Translations under genes and position numbers: made by a program
Notes under the pieces: model-generated
Seen by the model: only the letters and a program-made list of their open reading frames with translations
Told to the model about the DNA's origin: nothing
Database searches by the model: none
Shown here: piece after piece, positions 18,462-27,437 of the stretch
How the letters are laid out: each line of letters opens with the position of its first letter
How positions within the stretch are numbered: position 1 is the stretch's first letter
Assembly: GCF_016887965.1 (NCBI RefSeq)
Contig: NZ_JAFDVD010000015.1
Span: 124,001-188,000, forward strand
Length of the DNA: 64,000 bases
Direction of reading: 5' to 3'
Source: Phycicoccus sonneratiae
GTDB taxonomy: Bacteria > Actinomycetota > Actinomycetes > Actinomycetales > Dermatophilaceae

Positions 18462-19774
18462 GGGATGACCGCCCGGGGCACGTCCGCGATGCGCTCGGCG
18501 TCGTCGATGGAGACGTCCTTCGGGCGGGCCAGCGCCTCGCGGTAGACCTCGAGCAGCCGACCGGCGGTACGCGCCCACCCGAACCCCTGCGCGTGCTCGG
18601 CCGCCCTGCGCGACAACGTCGCCCGCGTCTCGGGGCCGAGGGCGACCCGGCCGAGGGCGGTGGCCCAGTCGGCGGTGTCGTGGCCGTCGACGAGCAGTCC
18701 GCCCGGCCCGACCGCGGTCGGCAGTCCCCCGACGTTCGCCGCGACGACCGGTGTGCCGCAGGCCATCGCCTCGACGGCGACGAGCCCGAAGGACTCGCTG
18801 TGCGACGGGACGGCGACGACGTCGGCGGCGCGGTACCAGTCGGCGAGCGTCGGCCGGTCGACCGGCGGCACGAAGCGCACGAGGTCGGCGATCCCGAGGC
18901 GCTCGGCGAGGACGTCGAGCCCCATCGGGGTCCGCACCCCGCTGCCGCTCGCCCCGCCGAGCACACCGACGACGAGCCGGTCGCGCAGGTCGGGGCGCCG
19001 GCGGACGAGCTCGGCCGCCGCGCGGACGAGGACGTCGGGGCCCTTGAGCGGCTGGATCCGCCCGACGAAGAGGAGCAGCACCGCGTCGGCGGGCACCCCG
19101 AGCGCCGCGCGGGCCGCGGCCTGCGAGCCGGGGGCGAAGGTCACGAGGTCGACCCCGGGCTCGGCGACCGCGACGCGCGCCGGGTCGGCGCCGTAGAGGT
19201 CGACGAGCTCGGCCGCCTCCCGCTCGGTGTTCGCGACGAGCCGGTCGGCCGCCTCGACGACCTGCGCCTCCCCGATCTCGCGACCCCGGGGCTCGGGCTC
19301 GTCGCCGTCGGCGAGGTGGACGTTCTTGACCCGCGCCATCGTGTGCATCGTGTGGACGAGCGGGACGCCCCAGCGGTCGGCGGCCAGCCAGCCGACCTGC
19401 CCGGAGAGCCAGTAGTGCGAGTGGACGAGGTCGTAGTGACCGGGCGGCGCGTGCGCGGCGACCCGCATCATCCCCGCCGCGAAGGCGCAGAGCTGGCCCG
19501 GCAGCTCCTCCTTCGACAGCCCCTCGTACGGACCGGCCGCGACGTGCCGGACGACGACGCCCGGCTCGACCTCGACGACCTCGGGCTGGGCCGCGCTCGT
19601 CGTCCGCGTGAAGAGGTCGACCTCGGTGCCGAGCCGCGCCAGCTGTCGCGCCACCTCGAGGACGTAGACGTTCATCCCGCCGGCGTCGCCGGTACCCGGC
19701 TGGGCGAGCGGTGAGGTGTGCACGGTGACCATCGCGACCCGCCGCGGCGGGCGCGGTCCGCTCGGGTCGCTCAT
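18458..19774 (-). CDS. mshA: D-inositol-3-phosphate glycosyltransferase MshA
   Basis: A GT4 glycosyltransferase that transfers GlcNAc from UDP-GlcNAc to 1-L-myo-inositol-1-phosphate, the first mycothiol step; 438 aa. Visible motifs are [19 protein letters not shown] near the N-terminus, [12 protein letters not shown], the phosphate-binding [14 protein letters not shown] and the retaining-GT signature [20 protein letters not shown] 19774 overlaps the upstream gene by 4 bp. It sits in an operon with a membrane protein upstream and the YbjN gene downstream. Confidence 0.96.
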   Translation of the reverse strand: MSDPSGPRPPRRVAMVTVHTSPLAQPGTGDAGGMNVYVLEVARQLARLGTEVDLFTRTTSAAQPEVVEVEPGVVVRHVAAGPYEGLSKEELPGQLCAFAAGMMRVAAHAPPGHYDLVHSHYWLSGQVGWLAADRWGVPLVHTMHTMARVKNVHLADGDEPEPRGREIGEAQVVEAADRLVANTEREAAELVDLYGADPARVAVAEPGVDLVTFAPGSQAAARAALGVPADAVLLLFVGRIQPLKGPDVLVRAAAELVRRRPDLRDRLVVGVLGGASGSGVRTPMGLDVLAERLGIADLVRFVPPVDRPTLADWYRAADVVAVPSHSESFGLVAVEAMACGTPVVAANVGGLPTAVGPGGLLVDGHDTADWATALGRVALGPETRATLSRRAAEHAQGFGWARTAGRLLEVYREALARPKDVSIDDAERIADVPRAVIP

Positions 19775-20571
19775 GGCGCCGAGTCTTCCACGGCCGGGCG
19801 CGGGGTGTCCGTGACGGTCACCACGGCCCGCGGCGACCACACGTGGATGGCGATGCGCCCGTCCTGGCGCAGGTCGACGGCGCGCGCGACCCCGACCGGC
19901 CCGATCGAGACGTCGGTGCCGAGGACCCACGTGAAGGCCGGCTGCTCGACGACGGTCGGCTCCATCCAGTAGGCCCGGGCCTTGAGGTTGCGCGCCGGCA
20001 GGGCGGGCTCGATGCCGGTGGTCGCCGGGCGCCAGTCGAGGTTGACGGCCACGCCCGAGGCCCCCTGCACGGCGACGTCCATCCGGATGCGCCCGTCGGT
20101 CGGTTCGAAGACGATCCGCAGCGGCAGCGAGCGCGTGGCGTCGTGCACGACGCCGCTGTACGTGACGGTCTCGTCGTCGCGCGTCACGGCGTCGATGCTC
20201 ACGGCGGTGAGGGCCGAGGTGACCTCCTCGCGCGGGTGCTCGCCCGCGGTGTCGACGGTGCCGACGACGGCGACGACCGGCGCCCCTTTGGTGACCGTGT
20301 CGGCGAGCACGGTGCTGCCGCGGGAGAGGCGGAAGCCCCGGTCGTAGAGCGTGACGGTGAGGCCCGCCCCGAGCGACTGCACCCCGAACGCGTTCTGCGA
20401 GACCTGGAGCAGCCCCGGCTCGACGTCGGTGATGCCGATGTCGCGGGCCATCACCTCGGGCACCCAGGAGCTGAGGCCGAGGCCGAGGGCGGCCACGAGC
20501 GAGACGACGAGAGCCATCATCGAGAGGCTCACCGACCCCTCGCGACGCTCCGCTCGCCACCGCTCCAGCAC
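19771..20571 (-). CDS. membrane-anchored protein upstream of mshA
   Basis: A 266-aa protein with one membrane segment at about residues 20-38 ([20 protein letters not shown]), then an exported beta-rich domain ([40 protein letters not shown]). No Cys lipobox or enzyme motif is visible. GTG 20571 was chosen because TACCCT (20578-20583) ends 6 nt upstream. It is translationally coupled to mshA (4-bp overlap), so expression follows mycothiol synthesis, but no role in it is implied by sequence. Confidence 0.8.
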   Translation of the reverse strand: MLERWRAERREGSVSLSMMALVVSLVAALGLGLSSWVPEVMARDIGITDVEPGLLQVSQNAFGVQSLGAGLTVTLYDRGFRLSRGSTVLADTVTKGAPVVAVVGTVDTAGEHPREEVTSALTAVSIDAVTRDDETVTYSGVVHDATRSLPLRIVFEPTDGRIRMDVAVQGASGVAVNLDWRPATTGIEPALPARNLKARAYWMEPTVVEQPAFTWVLGTDVSIGPVGVARAVDLRQDGRIAIHVWSPRAVVTVTDTPRPAVEDSAP

Positions 20572-20649
20572 GGGGTCAGGGTAGTCGGCGGGGCTGGACG
20601 CCGGCCGCGCGCCGCCGGGGAGCGACCGCCCCCCGCCTAGGCTGGGCCG

Positions 20650-21453
20650 GTGCCCGCCCCGCGCCCGGTCGGCGTCGTCACCCGCGGGACGACGAACCCG
20701 AACCGCCTCCGCCGCTGCGACCGCTGGCTCGCCGGACCCGAGGCCCGTCGGCTGCGACGCCACCCGGGGCCGCCGGTCGTCGTCGACCTCGGGTACGGCG
20801 CCTCGCCGGTCACCGCGGTCGAGCTCCACGAGCGGCTGCGCCGGGTGCGCGCCGACGTCGAGGTCGTGGGCGTCGAGATCGACCCCGAGCGGGTCGCCGC
20901 CGCCCGGCCGCTCGAGCGACCGGGGCTCCGGTTCGTCCGCGGCGGCTTCGAGGTGCCGCTCCCCGGGGGCGTGCGTCCCGTCGTCGTCCGCGCGTTCAAC
21001 GTGCTGCGCCAGTACGACGAGTCGGAGGTGGCGGCCGCGTGGGCGACGACGGTCGACCGGCTCGCCCCGGACGGCCTGCTCGTCGACGGCACGTGCGACG
21101 AGCTGGGCCGGCTCGCGGCGTGGGTGGCGGTCGGGCACGGGGGTCCGGAGTCGCTGACCCTCTCGTGGCGGCTGCGCGGCCTCGAGCGGCCCGGGGTGGT
21201 CGCCGAGCGGCTGCCGAAGGCGCTCATCCACCGCAACGTGCCGGGTGAGCCGGTGCACGCCCTGCTCGGGGCGCTCGACGCCACGTGGGAGCGGCAGGCG
21301 CCGCTCGCGTCCTACGGCGTGCGGCAGCGGTTCATCGGCACGGTCGCGGCGCTGCGGGAGGCCGGCTGGCCGGTGCTCGGCGGGCCGTCACGCTGGCGGC
21401 TCGGCGAGCTGACGCTGGCCTGGTCGGCGGTGGCGCCTCACCAGGGGCCGTAG
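20650..21453 (+). CDS. class I SAM-dependent methyltransferase
   Basis: A 267-aa protein with a Rossmann-type SAM motif I (PVVVDLGYGASPVTAVEL) near residue 42. An acidic motif II region (VVGVEIDPERV) and a post-I segment (VRAFNVLRQYDESEV) follow. The substrate is unknown. GTG 20650 has TAGGCT (20638-20643) ending 6 nt upstream. It is divergent from the mshA operon and its last 16 bp overlap the converging DUF2516 gene. Confidence 0.8.
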   Translation: MPAPRPVGVVTRGTTNPNRLRRCDRWLAGPEARRLRRHPGPPVVVDLGYGASPVTAVELHERLRRVRADVEVVGVEIDPERVAAARPLERPGLRFVRGGFEVPLPGGVRPVVVRAFNVLRQYDESEVAAAWATTVDRLAPDGLLVDGTCDELGRLAAWVAVGHGGPESLTLSWRLRGLERPGVVAERLPKALIHRNVPGEPVHALLGALDATWERQAPLASYGVRQRFIGTVAALREAGWPVLGGPSRWRLGELTLAWSAVAPHQGP

Positions 21454-21758
21454 GGACCCTGCCGGCCGCCGCCGCGGCCCATCACCTGGTCGAGGGCGGG
21501 CTTGACGTCGGCGAGGTAGACCCCCGCCGCGACGATGCCGACGATGGCGAGCAGCCCGAGGCCGCCGAGGGCCACGACCCCGAGGAGGACGGCCACGCCG
21601 GTGACGAGGAGCCAGAAGTTCTTCGTCCGCTTGCCGGCCGCCGTGAAGGCGTCGGGGCGGCGCCGCACGCAGTCGACGAGGGCGAAGGCCTCGACGCCGA
21701 GGGCCGCGATCGAGAGCGCGAGGACGATCCAGCCCTGCACGGTGCCGAGGATGTTCAT
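21438..21758 (-). CDS. DUF2516 membrane protein
   Basis: A 106-aa integral membrane protein with about three hydrophobic segments (GWIVLALSIAALGVEAFALV, FWLLVTGVAVLLGVVALGG, GLLAIVGIVAAGVYLADV) and a Gly/Arg-rich tail. It matches the actinobacterial DUF2516 family, whose mycobacterial member (Rv0476) neighbours hbhA, as it does here after two inserted genes. ATG 21758 has TACGCT ending 6 nt upstream. Function unknown. Confidence 0.85.
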   Translation of the reverse strand: MNILGTVQGWIVLALSIAALGVEAFALVDCVRRRPDAFTAAGKRTKNFWLLVTGVAVLLGVVALGGLGLLAIVGIVAAGVYLADVKPALDQVMGRGGGRQGPYGPW

Positions 21759-21774
21759 GGGCCCAGCGTAGGCG

Positions 21775-22200
21775 TCAGACCTCGAGGAGGATGGTGACCG
21801 GTCCGTCACCGACGAGCTCGACGTCCATGTGCGCCCCGAACCGGCCGGTCGCGACCTCGAGCCCCTTCGCGCGCAGCGCCTCGACGACGGCCTCGACGAG
21901 CGGCTCGGCGACCGGGCCGGGGGCGGCGGCGTTCCACGACGGCCGGCGACCCTTGCGGACGTCGGCGTAGAGCGTGAACTGGCTGACGACGAGCACGGGC
22001 GCCCCCTCGTCGAGCACCGACCGCTCGCCGTGGAGGATGCGCAGGTCGGCGATCTTGCGGGCCGTCGCGGCCACCTGCTCGGGACCGTCGTCGTGGGTCG
22101 CCCCCACGAGGGCGAGCAGCCCGGGGCGGGTGATCTCGCCGACGACCTCGCCGTCGACGGTGACGCTCGCCCGCGACACCCGCTGGAGGACGGTCCTCAC
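21775..22200 (-). CDS. dtd: D-aminoacyl-tRNA deacylase
   Basis: Removes D-amino acids, and glycine mischarged on tRNA-Ala, from tRNAs. The 141-aa length is standard. It has the N-terminal [20 protein letters not shown], the active-site [17 protein letters not shown] and the GPVT motif near the C-terminus ([11 protein letters not shown]). The GTG start overlaps the asparaginase stop by 4 bp, giving a coupled pair. Confidence 0.95.
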   Translation of the reverse strand: MRTVLQRVSRASVTVDGEVVGEITRPGLLALVGATHDDGPEQVAATARKIADLRILHGERSVLDEGAPVLVVSQFTLYADVRKGRRPSWNAAAPGPVAEPLVEAVVEALRAKGLEVATGRFGAHMDVELVGDGPVTILLEV

Positions 22201-23198
22201 CGCGCGGCGTCCTCGCCGATGCCGACGGCGACGACCGCGCCCACCGGCTCACCGTGCCCGAGCACCGGGGCCTCCTCGAGGCGGCCGTAGGCCTCGGACG
22301 CGACCCCGAGCCGGCGCAGCACGGCCGCGAGGACGACCGGGCGGGCCCGCTGGCCGCCGTCGGCGACCTTGAGGGCGACCCCTCGCCCGTCGGCGAGCCC
22401 GACGGCGTACACCGACTCGGCGCCGTCCTTGGCCACGAGGCCGGCGGTGCCGCCCATCAGGGCGGTGACGTCGCGGCGGGTGCCGCCGACCAGCTCGGGG
22501 TGGGCGCGCATCGCGGCGGCGACCTCGGCCTCGGGGGTGCCGGGGTCGGCGCCGGCGAGGCGGCCGAAGGCGCGGGCCAGTCCGGCGAGCGAGATCGCCA
22601 TGACCGGCGCACCGCAGCCGTCGACGGCCGTCGCGGCCACCGGCTCGCCGGCGAGGTCCTCGAGGGTGGCGGCCGTCGCCCGCTGCAGCGGGTGCTCCGG
22701 GTCGAGGTAGGTGGTGGTGTCCCAGCCGTTGGCCCGGCAGGTGGCGAGCATCGCGGCGTGCTTGCCGGAGCAGTTCTGGGCGAGCGGCCGGGCGGTGCGT
22801 CCGGCGGCGACCCAGGTGTCGCGCTCGACCGGGTCGTAGGGCAGGTCCGGGGTGTTGAGCAGGTCGGACTCGGTGAGCCCGGCGTCGGCGAGCATCTCCC
22901 GCACCCCGTCGAGGTGGACCGGCTCGCCGCTGTGGCTGGCGCAGGCGAGGGCCAGGTGCGGCGGGGGCAGCCGCAGGCCGGCGCGGAGCATCGCGAGGGC
23001 CTGGAGCGGCTTGTTCGACGAGCGGGGGAAGACGGGGTCGTGCGGGGCGCCCCAGGCGTGGAGCACCGAGCCGTCGGGGGCGGTGACGGCGACGCTCGCG
23101 CGGTGGGCGGACTCGACGACCCCGCCGCGCACGACGTGGGCGAGCACCGGGGCGTCGGCGAGGGCGGGCGGGGTGGGCATCCGGTCGAGGTCGGGCAC
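22197..23198 (-). CDS. asparaginase (Asparaginase_II family, PF06089 type)
   Basis: A 333-aa protein of the thermolabile L-asparaginase family, distinct from E. coli-type AnsA/AnsB. Family hallmarks visible are [39 protein letters not shown] and [11 protein letters not shown]. The predicted reaction is hydrolysis of L-asparagine to aspartate and ammonia. GTG 23198 has TAGTGT (23205-23210) ending 6 nt upstream. A downstream ATG at 23180 is an alternative start. It is coupled to dtd by a 4-bp overlap. Confidence 0.88.
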   Translation of the reverse strand: MPDLDRMPTPPALADAPVLAHVVRGGVVESAHRASVAVTAPDGSVLHAWGAPHDPVFPRSSNKPLQALAMLRAGLRLPPPHLALACASHSGEPVHLDGVREMLADAGLTESDLLNTPDLPYDPVERDTWVAAGRTARPLAQNCSGKHAAMLATCRANGWDTTTYLDPEHPLQRATAATLEDLAGEPVAATAVDGCGAPVMAISLAGLARAFGRLAGADPGTPEAEVAAAMRAHPELVGGTRRDVTALMGGTAGLVAKDGAESVYAVGLADGRGVALKVADGGQRARPVVLAAVLRRLGVASEAYGRLEEAPVLGHGEPVGAVVAVGIGEDAAR

Positions 23199-23301
23199 CG
23201 CCCGACACTATCGCCGGGCGGACCGGCAGCCCGCCGCCCACCGCCAGACCCGGGCGTCCGGTCGCTCCTCTCCCGGTCCACCGCCCTTCACCCGGTCGAG
23301 A

Positions 23302-23349
23302 GACGAGAACATGCCGTGCACCACGGAGGGTGCACGGCATGTTCTCGTC
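23302..23349. terminator. 21-bp perfect hairpin downstream of the hbhA-like gene
   Basis: Arms 23302-23322 and 23329-23349 are perfectly complementary over 21 bp (core ACGAGAACATGCCGTGCACC) with a 6-nt loop ACGGAG. It follows the hbhA-like stop by 29 bp and ends transcription before the asparaginase promoter. It is AT-richer than the region. Confidence 0.8.
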
Positions 23350-23378
23350 GTTCGTCCGGGAGGACCCGGATCGGTTCG

Positions 23379-24083
23379 TCAGTCGCCGACCTTCTCGGCG
23401 GCCTTCTTCGTGGCCTTCGGAGCGGTCTTCGCGGTCTTGCGCGCGCTCGTCGTGGCGCCCTTGGCGGAGGAGGTCGTCTTGCGGGCGGCCTTCTTCGTCG
23501 TCGTGGCGGTGCGCTTGGCGGCGGTGCGGGTGCGCTTGACGGAGGCCGCGACCTCGGTCTGGGCCTCCTTGGCCTCCTCGGCGACCGAGTCGGTGAGCAC
23601 GGTGGCGACCTTGGCGACCTCGTGGCGGCCGGTGGTGATGGTCGCCTTGGCGGAGCGCTCGATGTCGGCGGCGGCCTTGCGGGCCGTGGTGACGGCGCCC
23701 TTGGCCTGCGCGACGGTGGTCTCGGCCTGGGCGACGAGGTCCTTGGTCGACTGCTGGGTGCGGATGCGGTTCACGATGCTCTTGCCGCGGGTCGCCAGGT
23801 CGGCGTAGCCGTCGGTGACCTTGCCGCCGACGACGAGGCCCTGGTTGAGGGCGAGCGCCGGGAGCTCCTTGACCTGCTCGGTGACGGCCTCGACGCGGGC
23901 CTGGAGGGCGGCCGGCGTGAGGTCGGCGCGGGCGGCCTCGGCGCGCTTGGTCAGCTCGGCGCGGCGGACCTCGGCGCGCTTCTGGGCCTCGCGGACCTTC
24001 TCGACGGCGAGGTCGGTGGCGCCGGCGATGGCGTAGAGCGGGGTGGTGTCGATGCTGGTGCGGAGGTCGTCGAGGACGGCCAT
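23379..24083 (-). CDS. hbhA: HbhA-like Lys/Ala-rich coiled-coil protein
   Basis: A 234-aa protein resembling mycobacterial heparin-binding haemagglutinin. The N-terminal half is predicted helical or coiled coil (VEKVREAQKRAEVRRAELTK). The C-terminal 60 residues are a Lys/Ala/Thr repeat (KKAARKT, AKGATTSARKTAKTAPKATK), like HbhA's heparin-binding tail and like histone H1. Synteny supports this: the XRE regulator upstream and DUF2516 nearby match Rv0474-Rv0475-Rv0476. A DNA-binding histone-like role is an alternative. Start is ATG 24083 after an AAGGAG ribosome site. A perfect hairpin follows. Confidence 0.75.
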   Translation of the reverse strand: MAVLDDLRTSIDTTPLYAIAGATDLAVEKVREAQKRAEVRRAELTKRAEAARADLTPAALQARVEAVTEQVKELPALALNQGLVVGGKVTDGYADLATRGKSIVNRIRTQQSTKDLVAQAETTVAQAKGAVTTARKAAADIERSAKATITTGRHEVAKVATVLTDSVAEEAKEAQTEVAASVKRTRTAAKRTATTTKKAARKTTSSAKGATTSARKTAKTAPKATKKAAEKVGD

Positions 24084-24175
24084 GGTGTGCTCCTTCGTGG
24101 TGGAGGGGGGTGCTGACGGACGGTGCGGTGGTTCGGTGGCCCGGTCCGGCGACGCTGCCGGGGGCGGTGGCGGCG

Positions 24176-24550
24176 TCAGTGCCGGGCGTCGTCCTCGACG
24201 TAGGACTCGTAGATGTCGAGGAGGGTCTTCTTCTGCCGGGCCGTGAGGAGCGGGTCCTCGGCGATCGCCCGGCGGACGTCGGGGGTGTCGCCGGTCGGCG
24301 CGGCGTGCTCGGCGTCGAGGATGCCGGCCCGCACGTAGAGGGACTCGGCGGAGACCTCGAGGCCCTTGGCGAGCTGCTGGAGGATCTCGGCGCTCGGGCG
24401 CTTGAGGCCGCGCTCGATCTGCGACAGGTAGGGGTTGGACACCCCGGCGAGCTCGCTGAGCTGACGGAGGGAGAGGCGGGCGGCCCGGCGCTGGTCGCGC
24501 AGGTACTCGCCGAGGCTCTCGCCCAGGTCGTTCAGCGGGTTCTTGCTCAT
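24176..24550 (-). CDS. XRE-family transcriptional regulator (Rv0474-like)
   Basis: A 124-aa regulator with an N-terminal helix-turn-helix (LSLRQLSELAGVSNPYLSQIERG, residues about 30-52) and a short C-terminal helical tail (DPLLTARQKKTLLDIYESYV). It precedes the hbhA-like gene, as Rv0474 does. The ATG at 24550 has CACAAT (24557-24562) ending 6 nt upstream, and a GGAGG lies too close to the ATG (1 nt) to be a normal ribosome site. Upstream, TTTGC-AT-TTTGC direct repeats could be its own operator. Confidence 0.85.
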   Translation of the reverse strand: MSKNPLNDLGESLGEYLRDQRRAARLSLRQLSELAGVSNPYLSQIERGLKRPSAEILQQLAKGLEVSAESLYVRAGILDAEHAAPTGDTPDVRRAIAEDPLLTARQKKTLLDIYESYVEDDARH

Positions 24551-24655
24551 GCCTCCATTGTGCTTGCTCCAGTTAGCAAAATGCAAACCGGGGCAAGCGT
24601 GAGACGGGCCACAGCCGACCGGGTGCCCTGGTGAGGTGGCGCGACGTGGCGCGAT

Positions 24656-24783
24656 GGTGTCGTGCGACGAGCACTCTCGGTTGCTTCAGCATCGGGAGCA
24701 ACCGACAGCCGGGCCGAGAGCTCGTGGTGCGAGCGCTCTCGGTTGCTTCGGCATCGGGAGCAACCGAGAGTCCCCGCGACACC
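24656..24783. repeat. nested palindromic repeat cluster
   Basis: The 308-bp gap 24551-24858 holds no gene. It contains two copies, 62 bp apart, of a palindrome with arms CTCTCGGTTGCT/AGCAACCGAGAG: 24674-24708 (one mismatch) and 24736-24770 (perfect). The loop is TC(A/G)GCATCGGG. Outer arms GGTGTCG (24656-24662) and CGACACC (24777-24783) enclose both. A degenerate third unit starts near 24801. It follows the DUF4395 gene, so it could terminate that transcript. Confidence 0.7.
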
Positions 24784-24858
24784 ACTCGTCGTGAGGCCCG
24801 TCGGTTGTTCCACCATCCGGGGCGGGTCGCGGCCGGCGCCCACCTCCGGCCGCGCCTG

Positions 24859-25362
24859 TCAGGCGGGCTGGACCTCGCGGCGGCGCAGCGAGATGTCGTT
24901 GCAGGCCGCGCAGGTCTCCTCCGGGACGACGCCCCACCGCATGAGGTACCCGAAGACGAAGCAGCCGGCGCAGAACCCGACGACGGCCTCGAGCGAGGCG
25001 AAGACGAGGAGGACGGCCAGCAGCCCGACCGCGACCACCGGGGCCCCGAGGGCCAGCGCGGCCGTGGCACCCGCCGTGAACACGAACCCGACGCCCTGGG
25101 CGAACCGCTTGGGCGGGCCGGCGACGACCACGGGCGCACCGAGCCGCGGCGCGAGGACCTTCGTCGCGAGCTGCCCGAAGGGATCGAACCGGGGCCCGGA
25201 GGCCACGCGCAGCGCGAACCCGACGGCGAGCACGGCGCTCAGCCAGAGCCATCCGGTCGCGAGGGCCAGCGCCGTGACGACGACGACCTGGCCGGCCACG
25301 GCGCGCGCGGCCTTCTCGTTGACGACGGCGGGGAAACCGATCAGCGAACGCATGGCAGCCAT
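24859..25362 (-). CDS. DUF4395 membrane protein
   Basis: A 167-aa DUF4395-family protein with four hydrophobic segments (VVVVTALALATGWLWLSAVL and three others) and conserved N-terminal IGFPAVVNEKAARA. Two Cys motifs are visible: CAGCFVFGYL and the C-terminal CAACNDISL, the latter a CxxC pair of the kind seen in members linked to thiol or sulfur enzymes. ATG 25362 was preferred to GTG 25368. An AT-rich palindrome CCATAA/TTATGG (25359-25377) overlaps the start and could be an operator. The -10-like CATAAT lies within it. Confidence 0.82.
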   Translation of the reverse strand: MAAMRSLIGFPAVVNEKAARAVAGQVVVVTALALATGWLWLSAVLAVGFALRVASGPRFDPFGQLATKVLAPRLGAPVVVAGPPKRFAQGVGFVFTAGATAALALGAPVVAVGLLAVLLVFASLEAVVGFCAGCFVFGYLMRWGVVPEETCAACNDISLRRREVQPA

Positions 25363-25433
25363 AACCACGGATTATGGGACCGGCATTCCCCGGGCGCCGA
25401 GCACCGTCCAGCCCTCGGACCTTGTCCCACCCG

Positions 25434-26294
25434 TCAGCGGCCGGCGCGGCGCTCCTTGACGCCGAGCAGCGCCCTGGTCTCGTCGCACGTCAGCGGCGGG
25501 CGCTGCATGACCGTCGCCAGCCCGGCGGCCCGCGCGACGAGCTCGTCGTTGTGCTCGACGATCTGGCCGCGCCGGAACACGACGTTGTCCTCCATCCCGA
25601 CCCGCAGGTGCCCTCCGGCCGACAGCGCGGCCGCCATGACCGGCAGGTGCCCGCGCCCGATGCCGGTCGCCGACCACGAGGTCACCTCGGCCGGGAGCAT
25701 CGACACCCCCGCCATCAGCGCGGCGGTCGTCGCCGGCATCCCGCCGGGCACACCGGTGACGAAGTCGACGTGCACCTTCCCGCCGAAGGGCAGGCCGTGG
25801 GTGTCGAGCAGCCGGGCCAGCGCGTGCACGTGCCCGAGGTCGAAGAGCTCGAACTCGGGGACGACCTCGCGCTCCTGGGCCTGCACGTAGAGGTCGCTCA
25901 TGAACCCCCACGGGTTGAGGAAGACGTCGTCGCCGAAGTTCGTCGTGCCGCAGGTGAGCGAGCACGAGTCCGGCTCGGCGTCGAGGACGGTCAGCCGCTG
26001 CTCGAGCGGGTCGTGGACCGACCCGCCGGTGGACAGCTGGACCACGAGGTCGGTCGCCTCGCGGACCGCGTCGACCGCCGCGCGCAGGTAGCCGCCGTCG
26101 AGGGTCGGCCGGTGCTCGGCGTCGCGGATGTGCAGGTGGATGAGGGAGGCCCCCGCCGCCTCGCACCGCACGGCCGTCGACACGACCTCCTCGAGCGTCG
26201 TCGGCAGCTGCGGGAGGTCGGCCTTGGCATGCTCGGCGCCGGTGGGCGCGACGGTGATGAGGGTGCCGGTGACCCCGGCGGACGACGTCGTCAT
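25434..26294 (-). CDS. beta-keto acid cleavage enzyme (BKACE/DUF849)
   Basis: A 286-aa TIM-barrel enzyme of the 3-keto-5-aminohexanoate cleavage family, which condenses a beta-keto acid with acetyl-CoA. Metal and substrate motifs visible are LITVAPTGAEH, LIHLHIRDAEHRPTLDG, QLSTGGS, VPEFELFDLGHVHAL and RVGMEDNVVFRRGQIVEHN. The preferred keto-acid is not predictable. The ATG at 26294 has CAGGAT (26302-26307) ending 7 nt upstream. It appears monocistronic. Confidence 0.88.
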   Translation of the reverse strand: MTTSSAGVTGTLITVAPTGAEHAKADLPQLPTTLEEVVSTAVRCEAAGASLIHLHIRDAEHRPTLDGGYLRAAVDAVREATDLVVQLSTGGSVHDPLEQRLTVLDAEPDSCSLTCGTTNFGDDVFLNPWGFMSDLYVQAQEREVVPEFELFDLGHVHALARLLDTHGLPFGGKVHVDFVTGVPGGMPATTAALMAGVSMLPAEVTSWSATGIGRGHLPVMAAALSAGGHLRVGMEDNVVFRRGQIVEHNDELVARAAGLATVMQRPPLTCDETRALLGVKERRAGR

Positions 26295-26369
26295 GGCGCC
26301 CATCCTGTCAGCACCGGCCATCCGGGCGACACCCGCCCGACGACCCGGGCGCCGGAGGATCTCCGGCGA

Positions 26370-27437
26370 TCAGCCGCTGACGACGACGGTCTGTGCGGCC
26401 GAGATGCCGTCAACGACGAATTCGACGTCCTCGCCGACGGACCGCTTGACGACGGCCAGCGCCACCGGGCCGTCCTCGTGGTGGCGCGCGACGCTCGTCA
26501 GCCGCCCGACCTCGCGGCCGTCGACGACCACCGCCGAGCCGGCCTCCGGCAGCACGTGCCCGGACCCGTCGAGGTGGAGGAAGACGAGCCGCCGCGGCGG
26601 ACGTCCGAGGTTGTGCACCCGGGCCACGGTCTCCTGCCCCCGGTAGCACCCCTTGTGCAGGTGGACGGCCGTGCGCAACCAGTCGACCTCGTGCGGGATG
26701 GTGCGGTGGTCGGTCTCGGCCCCGAGCCGCGGCCGCCAGGCCGCCACCCGCAGGGCCTCGGCGGCCCACGTGCCCGCGAGCGGCCGGTCGCCGACGAAGT
26801 CCTCGACCGACCCCCGCGGCACGAGCAGCTCGCGCCAGGCCCGGCCGGCCGCCGGGTGCCCCTCGACCGGCCCGTAGGCCACGGTGTCGCCGACCAGCCC
26901 CGGCCACGGGTCGACCCAGGCCAGCGGCTCGCCCTCGGCCGACTCCGCCCCGACCGGCTCGCCGAGCACCGCCCACTCGGACGTCACGTCGGCGACCTCG
27001 ACAGCCAGCATGAAGCGCATCGACTCCAGCCAGGCGACGAGCGCCGGCGCCGTGCCCGGCTCGACGGTGACCCACGTGGCCGACCCGTCGTCGACGAGGT
27101 GCAGCGCGTGCTCGACGTGCCCCTTGGGCGAGAGGACGAGCGACTCGCGCGAGGTGCGCGGCGCCAGGCCGGTCAGCTCCTGGGTCGTCATCGAGTGCAG
27201 CCACGAGAGCCGGTCCGGCCCGGAGACGCGCACGACCCCGCGGTGCGAGAGGTCGACGACGGCCAGCCCCTCGGCGAGGAGGCGCTGCTCGCGCATCGGG
27301 TCGCCGTAGTGGGCGGCGACGCCGGTGTCGGCGCCCTCGCCCTCGACGGCGCCGTGCCGCCCGAGCAGCACCGAGCGCGGCACGACGGCCGGCTCGGCGG
27401 GGGTGGCGGGGGTGGCGGGGACGGTGGGGGTGGTCAT
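26370..27437 (-). CDS. ygfZ: folate-binding protein YgfZ/GcvT-like
   Basis: A 355-aa tetrahydrofolate-dependent protein aiding assembly or repair of certain Fe-S proteins. The family signature K-G-C-Y-x-G-Q-E is intact (LHKGCYRGQETVARVHNLG). The folate-binding GcvT fold is indicated by VVDLSHRGVVRVSGPDRLSWLHS. The N-terminal 20 residues are a Pro/Ala/Thr-rich extension. It overlaps the Fur-family gene by 4 bp (ATGA), so the two are translated together. Confidence 0.92.
   Translation of the reverse strand: MTTPTVPATPATPAEPAVVPRSVLLGRHGAVEGEGADTGVAAHYGDPMREQRLLAEGLAVVDLSHRGVVRVSGPDRLSWLHSMTTQELTGLAPRTSRESLVLSPKGHVEHALHLVDDGSATWVTVEPGTAPALVAWLESMRFMLAVEVADVTSEWAVLGEPVGAESAEGEPLAWVDPWPGLVGDTVAYGPVEGHPAAGRAWRELLVPRGSVEDFVGDRPLAGTWAAEALRVAAWRPRLGAETDHRTIPHEVDWLRTAVHLHKGCYRGQETVARVHNLGRPPRRLVFLHLDGSGHVLPEAGSAVVVDGREVGRLTSVARHHEDGPVALAVVKRSVGEDVEFVVDGISAAQTVVVSG

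Noticed and set aside
24674-24770. Possible CRISPR array (two repeats of about 35 nt)
   Set aside because: Only two full copies with a non-unique, structured spacer of about 27 bp, and no cas genes. The units are strong palindromes consistent with hairpins.
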